Shown piece after piece: positions 11,671 through 22,099 of a stretch of 64,000 nucleotides of DNA. Position 1 is the first letter of the stretch. The number at the start of each line of letters is the position of its first letter. The position numbers and the translations under genes were made by a program. The stretch spans positions 315,039-379,038 of the forward strand of contig MNCI01004064.1 of NCBI GenBank assembly GCA_015680685.1. Reading direction: 5' to 3'. The notes beneath the pieces were generated by a model. That model did not search any database. It was not told the origin of the DNA and worked only from the letters and a program-made list of their open reading frames with translations. Origin of the DNA: Gnetum montanum. Lineage: Eukaryota; Streptophyta; Gnetopsida; Gnetales; Gnetaceae.

Positions 11671-12060
11671 TCCTTTAAATCTATCAAAGGTACTCTCATA
11701 GTCTTCATCCTCATGTTGCATAAAACTCATTAATTTCTTTCTCAATGAATATAGCCTATCATTAAAAAGAAATCTTTGTAGAAAAGAATTCTTAAATTCA
11801 TTTCATAAAGTAATTTGTGTTCTAAGGGTTTGCAGCCAAAAATTAGATTTGTCCTTAAAGGTTGATTTAAAGGCAATCATCTTAGTTCTATCCCCACTTT
11901 GAGGTGCTAACATGGCTAATATGGTTTCAAATTCTCTTATGTGAGTAATTGGATCCTCATCATTTGTCCCTTTAAAGGTAGGTAATAAGTGAATGTTTTT
12001 GACCTCTACATTCCTTCTTTGTAGAAAGCCAACGACCCTTGAGGTTTAATGGCTATTATT
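11671..12060 (-). pseudogene. N-terminal part of Athila-like gag
   Basis: Minus-strand phrases are IHLLPTFKGTNDEDPITHIR, EFETILAMLAPQSGDRTKMI and HEDEDYESTFDRFKGLC. They match the retrotransposon gag domain, which packages element RNA into virus-like particles, and end at the copia 5' LTR. A serine/threonine/proline-rich open stretch just upstream (12,380-12,099, 93 residues starting MSSTMGVGFQNLN) may be the gag N-terminal extension. Its identity is uncertain. Confidence 0.75.
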
Positions 12061-12380
12061 TGATTCAATAACTCTTTAAGGGTTTATCTTGGATAAGGCT
12101 AGCTAATTGAAACATTGGAACTCAAACTACCAAAGAAAACAAGAATCAAACCTAAGGTAAATGGTGGAGGTGTATGTTGTGAAGATGATCCCATCGTATA
12201 AGTAGCGGTTGCTTTTGGGATTACTATAGGACTTGATAGTGAGGTTGCTATTGGTGGTGTAGATGAAGTTTGTAAATTCAAAGTATTTATTGGTTGGGTA
12301 GTTTCTCCAATTGTGGTTACATACGTTGACATTGGGGTAGTATTTAGATTTTGAAATCCTACCCCCATAGTTGAACTCAT

Positions 12381-12953
12381 GGTTGATATTGTAGTAGTTG
12401 AAATATCAAATAGAGGATTGACAAATATAGAAAAATTATATTGTGTTTATTATTTTACTACTCTAGAATTTTGTTTTGTGAAAGGAAAAGAATAATCAAA
12501 ACTTGATTGTGTTAGTTCCTCTTAGTTTTATTTTTGATTGAATTGTGTATGCTTGTAAAGACTAAGAGTGCTCCTAAGAGGTTGAATTCATGTTGGTTTC
12601 TTTTGTTACTTTGTTGATTTCATTTAACAAGAACATTCTTCAATGGAATATTCATGGGCTACATTCCTAAAATTTTAAAAATTGATTTAATAACTCCTCC
12701 TTTTGGAGCTTTAATTGCAAATTTTTAAATAGTTTTAGTTGGTTCTATGATAAGAGGAGTTGATTCCTAGGATTTTTCATTATTTTTATGTTTTTTTAAT
12801 GTAAGAAAAACAAGTAAAAGAAATCATTTCTCAAATTACTTAAATGGAATAAATAAATAAATAAATAAAGATTCAAAATGTAATAAAAAATATGAAATTA
12901 TAGAATAAAATTAAAACACAAAGAATCCTTGATTATGGTTAACTCTGCCAACG
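12381..12953 (-). other. Leader between primer site and gag of the Athila-like element
   Basis: AT-rich, with no protein motif recognised. It contains a short aaat tandem run at about 12,845-12,868. It is the expected untranslated leader of the minus-strand element. Confidence 0.5.
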
Positions 12954-12971
12954 TCCCTTGCAATGGTGCCA
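12954..12971 (-). other. Degenerate tRNA-Asp-type primer binding site
   Basis: The minus strand reads TGGCACCATTGCAAGGGA, differing at a few positions from the tRNA-Asp complement typical of Athila and Tat elements (compare TGGCGCCGTTGCTAGGGA at 63,766 in this window). It is preceded by TCATAAAT, an Athila-like LTR-end spacer. Confidence 0.8.
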
Positions 12972-12977
12972 AATTTA

Positions 12978-14234
12978 TGAGCCAGGAAAAATTCAGTGCT
13001 AGATTACTTTAATATTATCTTTATTACATAAATTATCATCTCATCTATGACTGAATCATGAGTCGTATTCATGAAGGAATAATTCAAAGTCAAAAAGATC
13101 ACCAAGACATAAAAAAATTAGGATTGAATCCAATCAAATTCCACACTTATGACTATCATTCATAGGTAAAAACATGATTTTTCATCCTAACTTCTAATCT
13201 TAAGTTAAAGAATGAACATTAATGATTAAATCAAATTGAAATCAGGAATACAAATAGTGATCTTAAGGATCATGAGGGAGACTTCACTTGATCTACAATT
13301 CTACCTTACTGTCTCCATAATGTAGCAACCTTGACAACCTTACAATAGACTCCAATGGGCTATAGTTTCCACAAGGCTAAACAAATCCTCTCTTAATGAT
13401 TTTTGAGAAAAATTGACTTTCACTTGATGTGGGTTTACTTGGATATCAACTCCTTTTCTTCATCTTCGATCCTTCCTCCATACAAAGTTGAATGTCTTAT
13501 TTATACTATAAATTTTACTACAAGGTACAAAAAAAAATAATTTTAATAATAGGTTGATATTGAAGAATCAGATACCATTCTAGTATTTTTGGTACAAACT
13601 ACCAAGTCTGGCATCCTTGATGTCTTCAATTAACATGAAATCTGACGGAAGCAATGGAAGAGGCATTGTAGGATTGTAGTTTCTTGCAATTCTATGGGTG
13701 TTTTATGAATTATTATTATTATCGATTACATGTGCTTATGCATGATGCTCCATGTAAGCCTTGATCTTCATTGGATATTTCATGAAATCCATTCCTAGAT
13801 GTGACTCCATGGTGGTAACTTGAAGAGAGTAACTATCTTTCTATTCATAGTATTTGAAAATACAAGCAAAGGTGTCCTACACTTTGGGATAGTCAAAGAT
13901 GGTTATGTTTTCCTCAATGTATCCACTAGTTTTTCTATTAGCCAACATGTCTATTGATGCATAAATGTTTGTTGCACTAACACTTGGGGAACAAAAACTC
14001 ATTTTAGAAGACTATTGCCTAGGATGAATCCCATATGGGTATAGAAAATTGGAAATAGTCTCAGCTAGAGAGGGCTACGTTGCCTTTTGAAAATAGTAAA
14101 GAAAATGGAAATTTTAATTATAATGAGTGTCTTGAATTTAGGAATACAAAAGGTAACCAAAATAAAATTTCCCTACTTCTTGGCTATTGTTGTCATTTAA
14201 TACTAGTTTGTTATGGATGCTACTACAACCAACA
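12978..14234 (-). repeat. Candidate 5' LTR of the Athila-like element
   Basis: On the plus strand it runs from TG at 12,978, next to the primer site, to ACCAACA ending at 14,234. On the minus strand this gives an LTR starting TGTTGGTTG and ending GGCTCA, about 1.26 kb. The outer edge is chosen from the TGTTGG start because the paired LTR was not found. Confidence 0.55.
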
Positions 14235-14966
14235 CTGCTTGTAGCCACCAGAGGAGGGAGAGAGAGAGATGAGGCTAGATGAAGGGGCCTGCTGATGCAT
14301 CTCTAATGCATAGATAGACTATGTCCCATCACCAGAATAAGACAAGGAAATTTGTCCTTGTTTGAAGAACCCTACCATGGATGCACCGCCTTCTAAAAAT
14401 AGAATGGAACCATAGAAACAACACTTGTAACTACTACTATCAATTGCTACAACATCATAGCAAAGAGAGAGAGAGAGAATGAGCTACTAAATCCCACTAT
14501 CATGTGCTAGTAAATGTGTTGCTGTCTCCAATCCTACGTTTGTCACCATCATGGGTCTATCACAAAAGGGGAAAACAAAACCACTGCCTCTTGGTTTCCT
14601 ACTGAGATTGTTGACCATTGTCCACATATCTTTATTTCTACTGACTATCATTAGTTCATTTCCAAGAATAAATAAATAGGACTATAAATAAGAGAGAGAG
14701 AGAGAGAGAGAGAGAACCATCATCCATCAGTTTCTTAGCCCCTAGAAACCCCCCTACCCATTTGTATGTGCCTCAATGGAGAGAAATGAAACTGTTCAGG
14801 AAGAAAGCCTAATTTGTTAAGGAGGCCCTCCCTCCCCCTTCACCTGATGTCATCCTCATCCTTTGCTTTATAGTTCCCTACTAGTGACATTTCACCTCCA
14901 TGCATATCAATCCACCTTCCCACACATTAGTCCAACTTTGCACACTTCAATTCACCTTCCTACATA

Positions 14967-15626
14967 TTAGTTCATCTTCCTGTATGTCGATCTACCTTCC
15001 CGCATGTTAACATTTCTTGGTAAAATGGTATATGATTTTATAGGATAATTTTGTTGATCATGGCTCCATGCAATAGCATGGGTGAGGTTGGCTACAATAA
15101 TGTGCATGAGAGTGGTCTTCCCTATGCCACTAACACCCATGAGGCACATCAAAACTCATGGCTAGAATGAACCACTTATATACTTCAAGAGTTAAAAATG
15201 ATTCTTTGTAACTCCCTAGGATTTCATTGTAGTAGACATGTCGACGTAGTAATGGACATCTTTGGAGGTAAGAGATAGGGGTTTGAAGGATAAAACCATG
15301 TCCTTGCTTATGGTTCTGTAGGCCTTTACCATTGCTCTTGCTACACCAAATCCTCTAGAAGATCGGTTTCTTCTTCTTATAATTTCACTCATTTTGTTTT
15401 GCTTTGAAGAGGACCTATTCCTTAAGCTCATTTCAATTGTGGATGTGTCATCTATTCTATTGGTGTGTTTGTTCACTAGAACCTCTTCTAGCACCATCAC
15501 TTGTGATTTTTCTAGGGGCTTCAAGATGCTCATTGCTAAAGTGAAGGAGGCATTAAAGAGAAAGACATAACCCCTCAATGCTATGAAATTTGAGAATTCT
15601 ATGTCAATTTCTCTAGAAATGCACAC
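14967..15626 (-). pseudogene. ABCG/PDR transporter fragment, copy 1
   Basis: A fragment of a full-size (PDR-type) ABCG pump, a plasma-membrane ABC exporter normally about 1,400 residues in plants. Visible parts are the end of the first membrane domain (GYVFLFNASFTLAMSILKPL), the linker (VLEEVLVNKHTN), the pre-NBD2 block (MVLSFKPLSLTSKDVHYYVD) and the Walker A of the second nucleotide-binding domain (LMGVSGIGKTTLMHIIVAN). After Walker A the match stops within about 10 residues and unrelated sequence follows. A stop separates the YYVDM block from Walker A. No other domain is present, so it cannot make a pump. Confidence 0.85.
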
Positions 15627-16429
15627 ATGATTATACTTGTGAAGTGGGTGTTTTTGGAGATGGTTATAACTTTGTGGAAGCCTCTAGAGATGCTATCAAT
15701 TTCTACAACATCATGGAGAAGAGAGAGAGAGAGAGAGAATGAGCTACTAGATCCCACTATCACGTGCTAGTAAATGTGTTGCTATCTCCAATCCTATGTC
15801 TATCACCATCATGGGTCTATCGCAAAAGGAGAAAAGAAAACCAATGCCTCTTGGTTTCCTGCTGAGATTGTTGATGATTGTCAATGTAGCTCTGTTGCTA
15901 CTGACTATTGTTAGTCCATTGCCAAGAATAAAGAAACAAGACTACAAAACCTGCCTACCACTTCACTATCTATGCACATCAATTATGCCGTTGTTGCCCC
16001 AAGAAAAATAGGAGAAGAGAGAGAGAGAGAGAAAACCACCATCCATTAGTTTGTTAGCCCCTAGAAATCCCCCTACCCATCTATATGTGCCTCAATGGAG
16101 AGAGATGCAACTATTCAGGAAGAAAGCCTAATTTGTTAAGGTGGCCCTCTCTCCCCCTTCACTTGATGTCATCCTCATCCTTTGCTTTATAGTTTCCTAA
16201 TAGTGACATTTCACCTGCTTGCATATCAATCCACCTGCCCACACATCGGTCCACCTTTGCAGACTTCGATTCACCTCCCTACATATCATTTCACCTTCCT
16301 GTATGTTGATCCACCTTCCTGCATGTTAACATTTCTTGGTAAAATGGTATATTATTTTACAAGATAGTTTTGTTGATCATGGCCTCATGAAATAGCATGG
16401 GTGAGGTTGGCTACAATAATGTGCATGAG

Positions 16430-16943
16430 AGTGGTCTTTCCTATGCCACTGACACCCATGAGGCACATCAAAACGCATGGCTATAATGAACTACTTACAT
16501 ACTTCAAGAGTTACAAATGATTCTTTGTAACTCCCTAGGCTTTCATTGTAGTACGTATGTTGACATAGTAATTGACATCTTTGGAGGTAAGAGATAGGGG
16601 TTTGAAGGATAAAACCATGTCCTTGCTTATGGTTCTGGAGGCCTTTACCATTTCTCTTGCTACACCAAATCCTCTAGAAGATAGGTTTCTTCTTCTTATA
16701 ATTTCACTCATTTTTTTTGTTTGAAGAGAATATATTCCTTGAGCTCATTTCAATTGTGGATGTGTCATCTATTGTGTTGGTGTATTTGTTCACCAGAACC
16801 TCTTCTAGCACCATCACTTGTGATTTTCCTAGGGGCTTCAAGATGCCCATTGCTAAAGTGAAGGAGGCATTAAAGAGAAAGACATAACCCATCAATGCTA
16901 TGACATCTGATAATTCTATGTCGATTTCTCTAGCAATGCACAC
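16430..16943 (-). pseudogene. ABCG/PDR transporter fragment, copy 2
   Basis: The same fragment as copy 1, starting MCIAREIDIELSDVIALMGY and running through LFNASFTLAMGILKPLGKSQ. The frame breaks after the SSRN segment where copy 1 continues, owing to a short deletion in the NKMSEI region. The Walker A block is still recognisable near 16,437-16,470 on the minus strand. It lies between GA microsatellites at about 16,015 and 17,034. Confidence 0.8.
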
Positions 16944-17033
16944 ATGATTATACTTGTGAAGGTGGTGTTGTTGGAGATGGTTATAACTTGGTGGAAGCCT
17001 CTAGAGATGCTATCAATTGATACAACATCATAG

Positions 17034-17034
17034 A

Positions 17035-17083
<49 letters not shown>
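17034..17083. repeat. GA microsatellite, longest of a set
   Basis: About 50 bases of near-pure GA. Shorter runs lie at about 14,461, 14,693, 15,719, 16,015 and 17,363, two per tandem unit at equivalent positions. Their lengths differ between units, as expected for slippage. Confidence 0.9.
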
Positions 17084-17086
<3 letters not shown>

Positions 17087-17357
17087 TGAGCTACTAGATC
17101 CCACTATCATGTGCTAGTAAATGTATTGCTATCTCCAATCCTACGTCTGTCACCATCATGGGTCTATCGCAAAAGGGGAAAACAAAACCACTGCCTCTTG
17201 GTTTCCTACTGAGATTGTAGACCATTTTCCACATAGCTTTGTTGCTACTGACTATTGTTAGTCCATTGCCAAGAATAAATAAACAAGACTACAAAACCTG
17301 CCTAACACTTCACTATTTACACACATTAGTTGTGCCATTGTTGCCCTAAGAAAAATA

Positions 17358-17399
<42 letters not shown>

Positions 17400-17648
17400 C
17401 ATCATCCATTAGTTTCTTAGCCCCTAGAAAACCCCCTACCCATCTGTATGTGCCTCAATGGAGAGAAATGAAAATGTTCAGGAAGAAAGCCTAATTTGTT
17501 AAGGAGGCCCTTCCTCCCCCTTCACCTGATGTCATCCTCATCCTTTGCTTTATAGTTCCCTACTAGTGACATTTCACCTCCATGCATATCAATCCACCTT
17601 CCCACATGTCGGTCCACCTCTGCACACTTCAATTCACCTCCCTACATA

Positions 17649-18300
17649 TTAGTTCATCTTCTTGTATGTCAATCTACCTTCCTTCATGTTAACATTTCTT
17701 GGTAAAATGGTATATGATTTTATAGGATAATTTTGTTGATCATGGCTCCATGCAATAGCATGGGTGAGGTTGGCTACAATAATGTGCATGAGAGTGGTCT
17801 TTCCTATGCCACTAACACCCATGAGGCACATCAAAACTCATGGCTAGAATGAACCACTTATATACTTCAAGAGTTACAAATGATTCTTTGTAACTCCCTA
17901 GGATTTCATTGTAGTAGGCATGTCGACATAGTAATTGACATCTTTGGAGGTAAGCGATAGGGGTTTGAAGGATAAAACCATGTCCTTGCTTATGGTTCTA
18001 GAGGTCTTTACCATTTCTCTTGCTCCACCAAATCCTCTAGAAGATCAGTTTCTTCTTCTTATAATTTCACTCATTCTGTTTTGCTTTAAAAAGGACCTAT
18101 TCCTTGAACTCATTTCAATTGTGGATGTGTCATCTATTTTTTTGGTGTGTTTGTTCACTAGAACCTCTTCTAGCACCATTACTTGTGATTTTCCAAGGGT
18201 TTCAAGATCCCCATTACTAAAGTGAAGGAGGCATTAAAGAGAAAGACATAACCCATCAATGCTATGACATTCAAGAATTCTATGTTGATTTCTCTAGCAA
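17649..18300 (-). pseudogene. ABCG/PDR transporter fragment, copy 3
   Basis: The same fragment again, with Walker A LMGVSGIGKTTLMHIIVAN in the open stretch 17,834-17,649 and the membrane-domain and linker part at 18,300-18,070 with frame breaks. Unlike copies 1 and 2, the sequence upstream in gene direction (18,375-18,600) does not switch into a GA microsatellite. Confidence 0.8.
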
Positions 18301-18600
18301 TGCACACATGATTATACTTGTGAAGGTGGTGTTGTTGGAGATTGTTATAACCTGGTGGAAGCCTCTAGAGATGCCATTGGCCACTGCTATTATGGAAGAG
18401 ACCAGCATGGCCATGGAGTGGGCACATGCATACTTGTGATGAGGAAGGATGGCCCAATGGCTAAACTTATCACTGCTTAAGAATGTGTTGTAGAGAGATG
18501 GGTAACCAAATCCAGTGATGGTGGAGAGTATGAAGATCATGTTTGATTGCACCCACATTGTGTTGTCATGATAGCCTACCATGAAGACTATCATCTCTTA
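18301..18600 (-). other. Open stretch upstream of ABCG copy 3, identity unknown
   Basis: A 104-residue minus-strand frame (18,594-18,280) reads MIVFMVGYHDNTMWVQSNMI and later SSDKFSHWAILPHHKYACAH. It could be more of the ABCG gene or its intron, but I cannot match it to a known transporter segment. It is absent from the first two units. Confidence 0.35.
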
Positions 18601-19013
18601 ATTTAAGGCTATCCTGACTGACGACAATCATGTCCATTACTATTATCCTCTCCAATCTCCTTGAGCATTGTTAATAAAGGCAAGACAAAAATGCTAATAT
18701 ATACAAATGGTATGTTATTTATGATTTTACCATCTACCATAATGGCCATACCCATGTGTGCCAATATAAGATGGCCCAAATTAATAAAACATGCAACCAC
18801 TACCCAATTATATAATAATATAATAAATCACATTATAATTATATCAATTATAACTTGCAATACAATAAAGTAAAATAAAAATTAATTAAACACCAGCCAA
18901 ACCATTAAATATATGCAATACAAAATAAAATCAATTGAAATGCATGAATTTGATAAGAATGCTTATTTAAAAACTAAGATAATTTGTGGTTTAACAGGGT
19001 ATTAGGAGTTTCC
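18601..19013. other. AT-rich spacer, nothing recognised
   Basis: It separates the ABCG repeat block from the gag-protease element B. It is strongly AT-rich at 18,800-18,960 with no motif found. Confidence 0.4.
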
Positions 19014-19460
19014 TCCTGAAACTCCACCTCTAAACCTTGATCGATGTTAACATAGTTAACCTAAGGTACTAATACATTGTCCCCACATATCACAAGTTCC
19101 CCACCCTTGTAGGGCAAGTGAATTTGTTGGTGTATAGGGGATGAGACTACATGAAGCTTAGCCAACTATGGTCTCCCTAGGATCGAGCTAAAATTTGGGA
19201 TCTCTTCAACTACTTGGAAGTTGACAGATGTGGTAAATTGTTCTCTGACTATGAAATGCTAGGGAATAGATCCTTAAATTTCTATGTGTAAGCCATTAAA
19301 TGACTTGAGCACTTAGGTAGTGGTTACTTGGATATTCTTAGTTAATCCTAACTTGTCAACAACAACGTATGATATCACATTTATGGTCACCCTATCATCT
19401 ACATGAGCATGGTAAACCTTGTATTTGTGAACATGTATGGTGATAAGGAGAGGAGTAGAT
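19014..19460 (-). pseudogene. Protease remnant of element B
   Basis: Minus-strand reading gives HVDDRVTINVISYVVVDKL, VLKSFNGLHIEI, NFQVVEEIPNFSSILGRPWL and SSPIHQQIHLPYKGGELVI. It parallels the protease of element A1 phrase for phrase (HVDDGAATN, LKSFNGSCVTV, FTIIEEMPSFNMILSRPWL, SSPIHQEICLPYEGGQVII). The active-site Gly is replaced by Arg, and stops are present. No RT follows. Confidence 0.82.
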
Positions 19461-22060
19461 AACACTTCTCCATTTCAAGAGTCAATCTTCACTTCACTGT
19501 TATGGAAGTTGAGCATGGATTTATGCCCATTTTCCCAAAGTGAAGCTTGCTCAATGATAGAGTGAATTGACTCTCTATTGGTGGGCATGTATTTGCTCAC
19601 AAGGATAAAGGTCAAGACTTGAGCTAGTGCATCTTTGTAAGTCAAAGAAGTCATGACCATGTTGTATAAGTTTGGTGATGTGTTCTTTTATTTTAGAAAT
19701 AGTTTGGCTTGGTCCATGGTTGTGAGGAAGCTCTTTTTCTTGGCTTGTGAAGTTTTGGCCTTAGTGGTATTAACCTCCTCCATTATTCCTAGAGTTTTTA
19801 GTTAGGTTTTAGTTCATGTGCCTTGGGCCCCTTGTCCATTAGTGTAATTGGTCTTGGTGTAGCTTATTTCAAAGTCTTTTGTTATCAACCACCTTTAGTG
19901 GGTTGTGGTGTTTATTTGGTGACAGGTTGTTTTTGTCATCATTGTGATGATGGCTTTTGGCTAACCTCTAAGTTGTGGGCTACTATAAGTGGGCTTTGGT
20001 TATGGGTTGTTGTGGTCTTACTTGTTGAAGATGGAGGAACCCAGATAATGAATGGTTTCCTAGGCTTGGGAGGGTTAGCAACTCATAGTCTTGGTTGTGA
20101 CATTGATGCCATTGAAGGTGGCACACATATGATGAAAGGCTTCTTAGGGGCTAGCAGAGGTGGGACCTGTATGATAAATGGCTCTATAGGATTTATGTTT
20201 TTGGATCATGGTGTTATCCTAATGACAAATGGTTCCCTAGGAGGATTAGACCATTTGGTTTCGGTGAACAAGTATACATTGTAAGAGTTATTACTAGCAT
20301 TTAGATAGTTGGGCTCATTCAACACTAACTCTTCATGATCTATCATCTTTTGGAGGTCATCCTTTAATGCTAGGAAAAAATCAATATCATGATTGGCCAT
20401 TTGATGATAATGAGAATACCTTGTAATCTAAAGTACTTTGATAGCTTGGGATCATNCAACTGATGAAAGTGAGGCAAGGGCCACTTGAACCAGTCAAAAG
20501 GTTTATTCAAAGGTTTACCTCAACACCTAACAATATCCTAAATTCTATTGCTAAAACTCATCTCTCAGGCATCTACAAGGGAATAGTAAATGGCATTATG
20601 AAGTCAAAGTTGTACTACTTAGAGCCCCAGTCACTGAGCCAAGCCTTCTCACAAACTAAGAACATTGAAAAGGCATTTAAGGCAACTAAAAATCTAGCAT
20701 ATATGGCTTATAAAAACTAATATGCAAGAAGGGATAGGGATAAAACCAAACAGGAACACACAACTATGGCTATAATAAAAAAAGAGTCAAAGCAAGGGAA
20801 AAGGTAGGGATCACCACCATGCAACACATCCTAAGACTCATCATAACCATCCACTTCCTACATCCCAAATCAACCAAGATCAAACTTTAGATGGAAGGAT
20901 AGGTCTAACTACATTATGTTTCCCATGAAGACCTCTCAACTTCTAGAATGGTTTTTTAAAAATAAACCTATGCAACATAAGCAACTATTTGAAGAGGCTT
21001 GTAAGAGGCATGATCATCTTTGTAACATAGCCAGAGACTCAACAATAGCTACCNTGGCCTTAAGTTTTTGATGCTCTTTGATAAGGTCTTAGATCATTTG
21101 GAAGGCTTGATCTAAGCCTTGTGGCATCCCCATGGGCTACAGTGCTTATGTTGATGGTTGAGGAAGAATTTGTGAGACTTGTGGCCTTGTAATAGGCTAC
21201 GATATCAAAGGAAGAGGCTAGGTTATGGTCATCATAGGTAGGCTAAACTAGGAAAAGGATGTTTATGCAAGAACTTGAGGCATAAAGGGGATGCAAGGGG
21301 TATGAGAGGCTTGTATTACTTAGGGTTCCAATGAGGGTCCCACTAGTATGGCAAAGGGAGATGGTGAGGTAAATGTCATTGAGGTTGGGTGAATGGAGTT
21401 AGGTTATGTGGCAAAGGGCATCAATGAAAATAAGGAAGTGGATTGAAACATAGGTTGTGTCTTGTGTGTGGTGATGATGGGTGTGGACCCAAACATGGTA
21501 GAATGGACATGAGGAGAGTTGGGCTGAGTGACTTGTCCCATTGATGAAGTAAGAGACATGGAGTTGGATGTGGTTGTTTGGAAAGTTGGGGATTGAAAAA
21601 GACTTCCAATGAAGATTTCTAGCTTTTGTTGGGCCTCAAACTCATCTTCCTCTTCTTGAATATTCTTTGAGCTAATTCCCTCACTAAACTCATCAACCTC
21701 TATGAGTTGGATAAGAATTTGTGCATAAAAGTTTGTGAGAAGGATTTGGTCATAAGAGGATGAGATGTATTCATTCCAATCTCAATGAATGATTTTGAAT
21801 TAATGCTTATTATCAAATTTGGAGCATGGTATCAAGATACTGGCTTGTATCTTGGCATAGAGAAAGCTAGAGGACACCTCATTAATGACCATAAAATCTA
21901 GGTTTTTGCCTCTTTGCCTAAGAAATTGCCTTTTTTCTATGACCATGGGGTCTTTCAAGTCATAAACATAAACTACATCTTGGCTAGATACCATATTTGT
22001 TAGGTTAAGGTGTAGTACAGTTGATCGGCTGAAAGACATTGTCAAAAGATGTTGTTTTGG
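19461..22060 (-). pseudogene. Gag remnant of element B (with an inverted internal block)
   Basis: From 22,045 downwards the minus strand encodes a gag N-terminus (MTMSFSRSTVLHLNLTNMV, then YISSSYDQILLTNFYAQ, matching FVPSVYDIILLSNPHHR in A1). A proline- and serine-rich linker follows to 21,055. The gag core is encoded on the plus strand at 20,463-21,053 (GPLEPVKRFIQRF, MKSKLYYLEPQSLSQAF). The zinc-knuckle-like HYHQMANHDIDFFLALKDDL returns to the minus strand at about 20,410-20,340. Repeated PFIIxVPP blocks lie at 20,210-20,020, and the pre-protease block MVMTSLTYKDALAQVL at 19,660. Both strand changes coincide with single Ns (20,456 and 21,054). Confidence 0.82.
20457..21053 (+). other. Inverted contig block within element B gag
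   Basis: Bounded by single undetermined bases, this block alone reads gag on the plus strand. Its right end (KRHDHLCNIARDSTIAT) should precede the left flank at 20,455-20,400 (HYHQMANH), as RQRHDRYCELL precedes HYHQMSDH in A1 and as the same order appears around 49.6-49.9 kb. Re-inverting it restores the gene order, so a scaffold orientation error is the simplest reading. Confidence 0.82.
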
Positions 22061-22099
22061 TCCTTTACTATTTTTAGCAAAAATCTTAGCAAGCTAGGT

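Larger units (their letters stand above)
1799..14234 (-). mobile_element. Decayed Athila-like Ty3/gypsy retrotransposon, interrupted by a copia element
   Basis: Read on the minus strand the order is 5' LTR (12,978-14,234), tRNA-Asp-like primer site, gag (12.06-11.67 kb, resuming at 6.18-5.30 kb after the copia insertion), protease, RT, RNase H and integrase ending near 1,799. Motif wording in every domain fits the Athila clade: DLGAS in protease, xMDDFSVYG in RT, YTDHSTIK in RNase H, WGIDFLGSFP in integrase. Many in-frame stops and frameshifts make it non-functional. The 3' LTR was not identified. The left 1.8 kb could be an env-like spacer or the LTR itself. Confidence 0.85.
14437..18374 (-). 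repeat. Three tandem units carrying an ABCG transporter fragment
   Basis: The word ctatcaatt followed by an acatcat run and a GA microsatellite starts units at 14,437, 15,693 and 17,010. Unit lengths are about 1,256, 1,317 and 1,365 bp. Each ends at cctctagagatgc. Units share non-coding parts as well as the ABCG fragment, so the whole block was duplicated, not only an exon. The third unit continues rightwards into sequence absent from the first two, which marks it as closest to the source copy. Confidence 0.85.

Noticed and set aside
17935-18225. Plus-strand 96-residue frame over ABCG copy 3
   Set aside because: Antisense shadow of the minus-strand ABCG fragment, which has clear family motifs.
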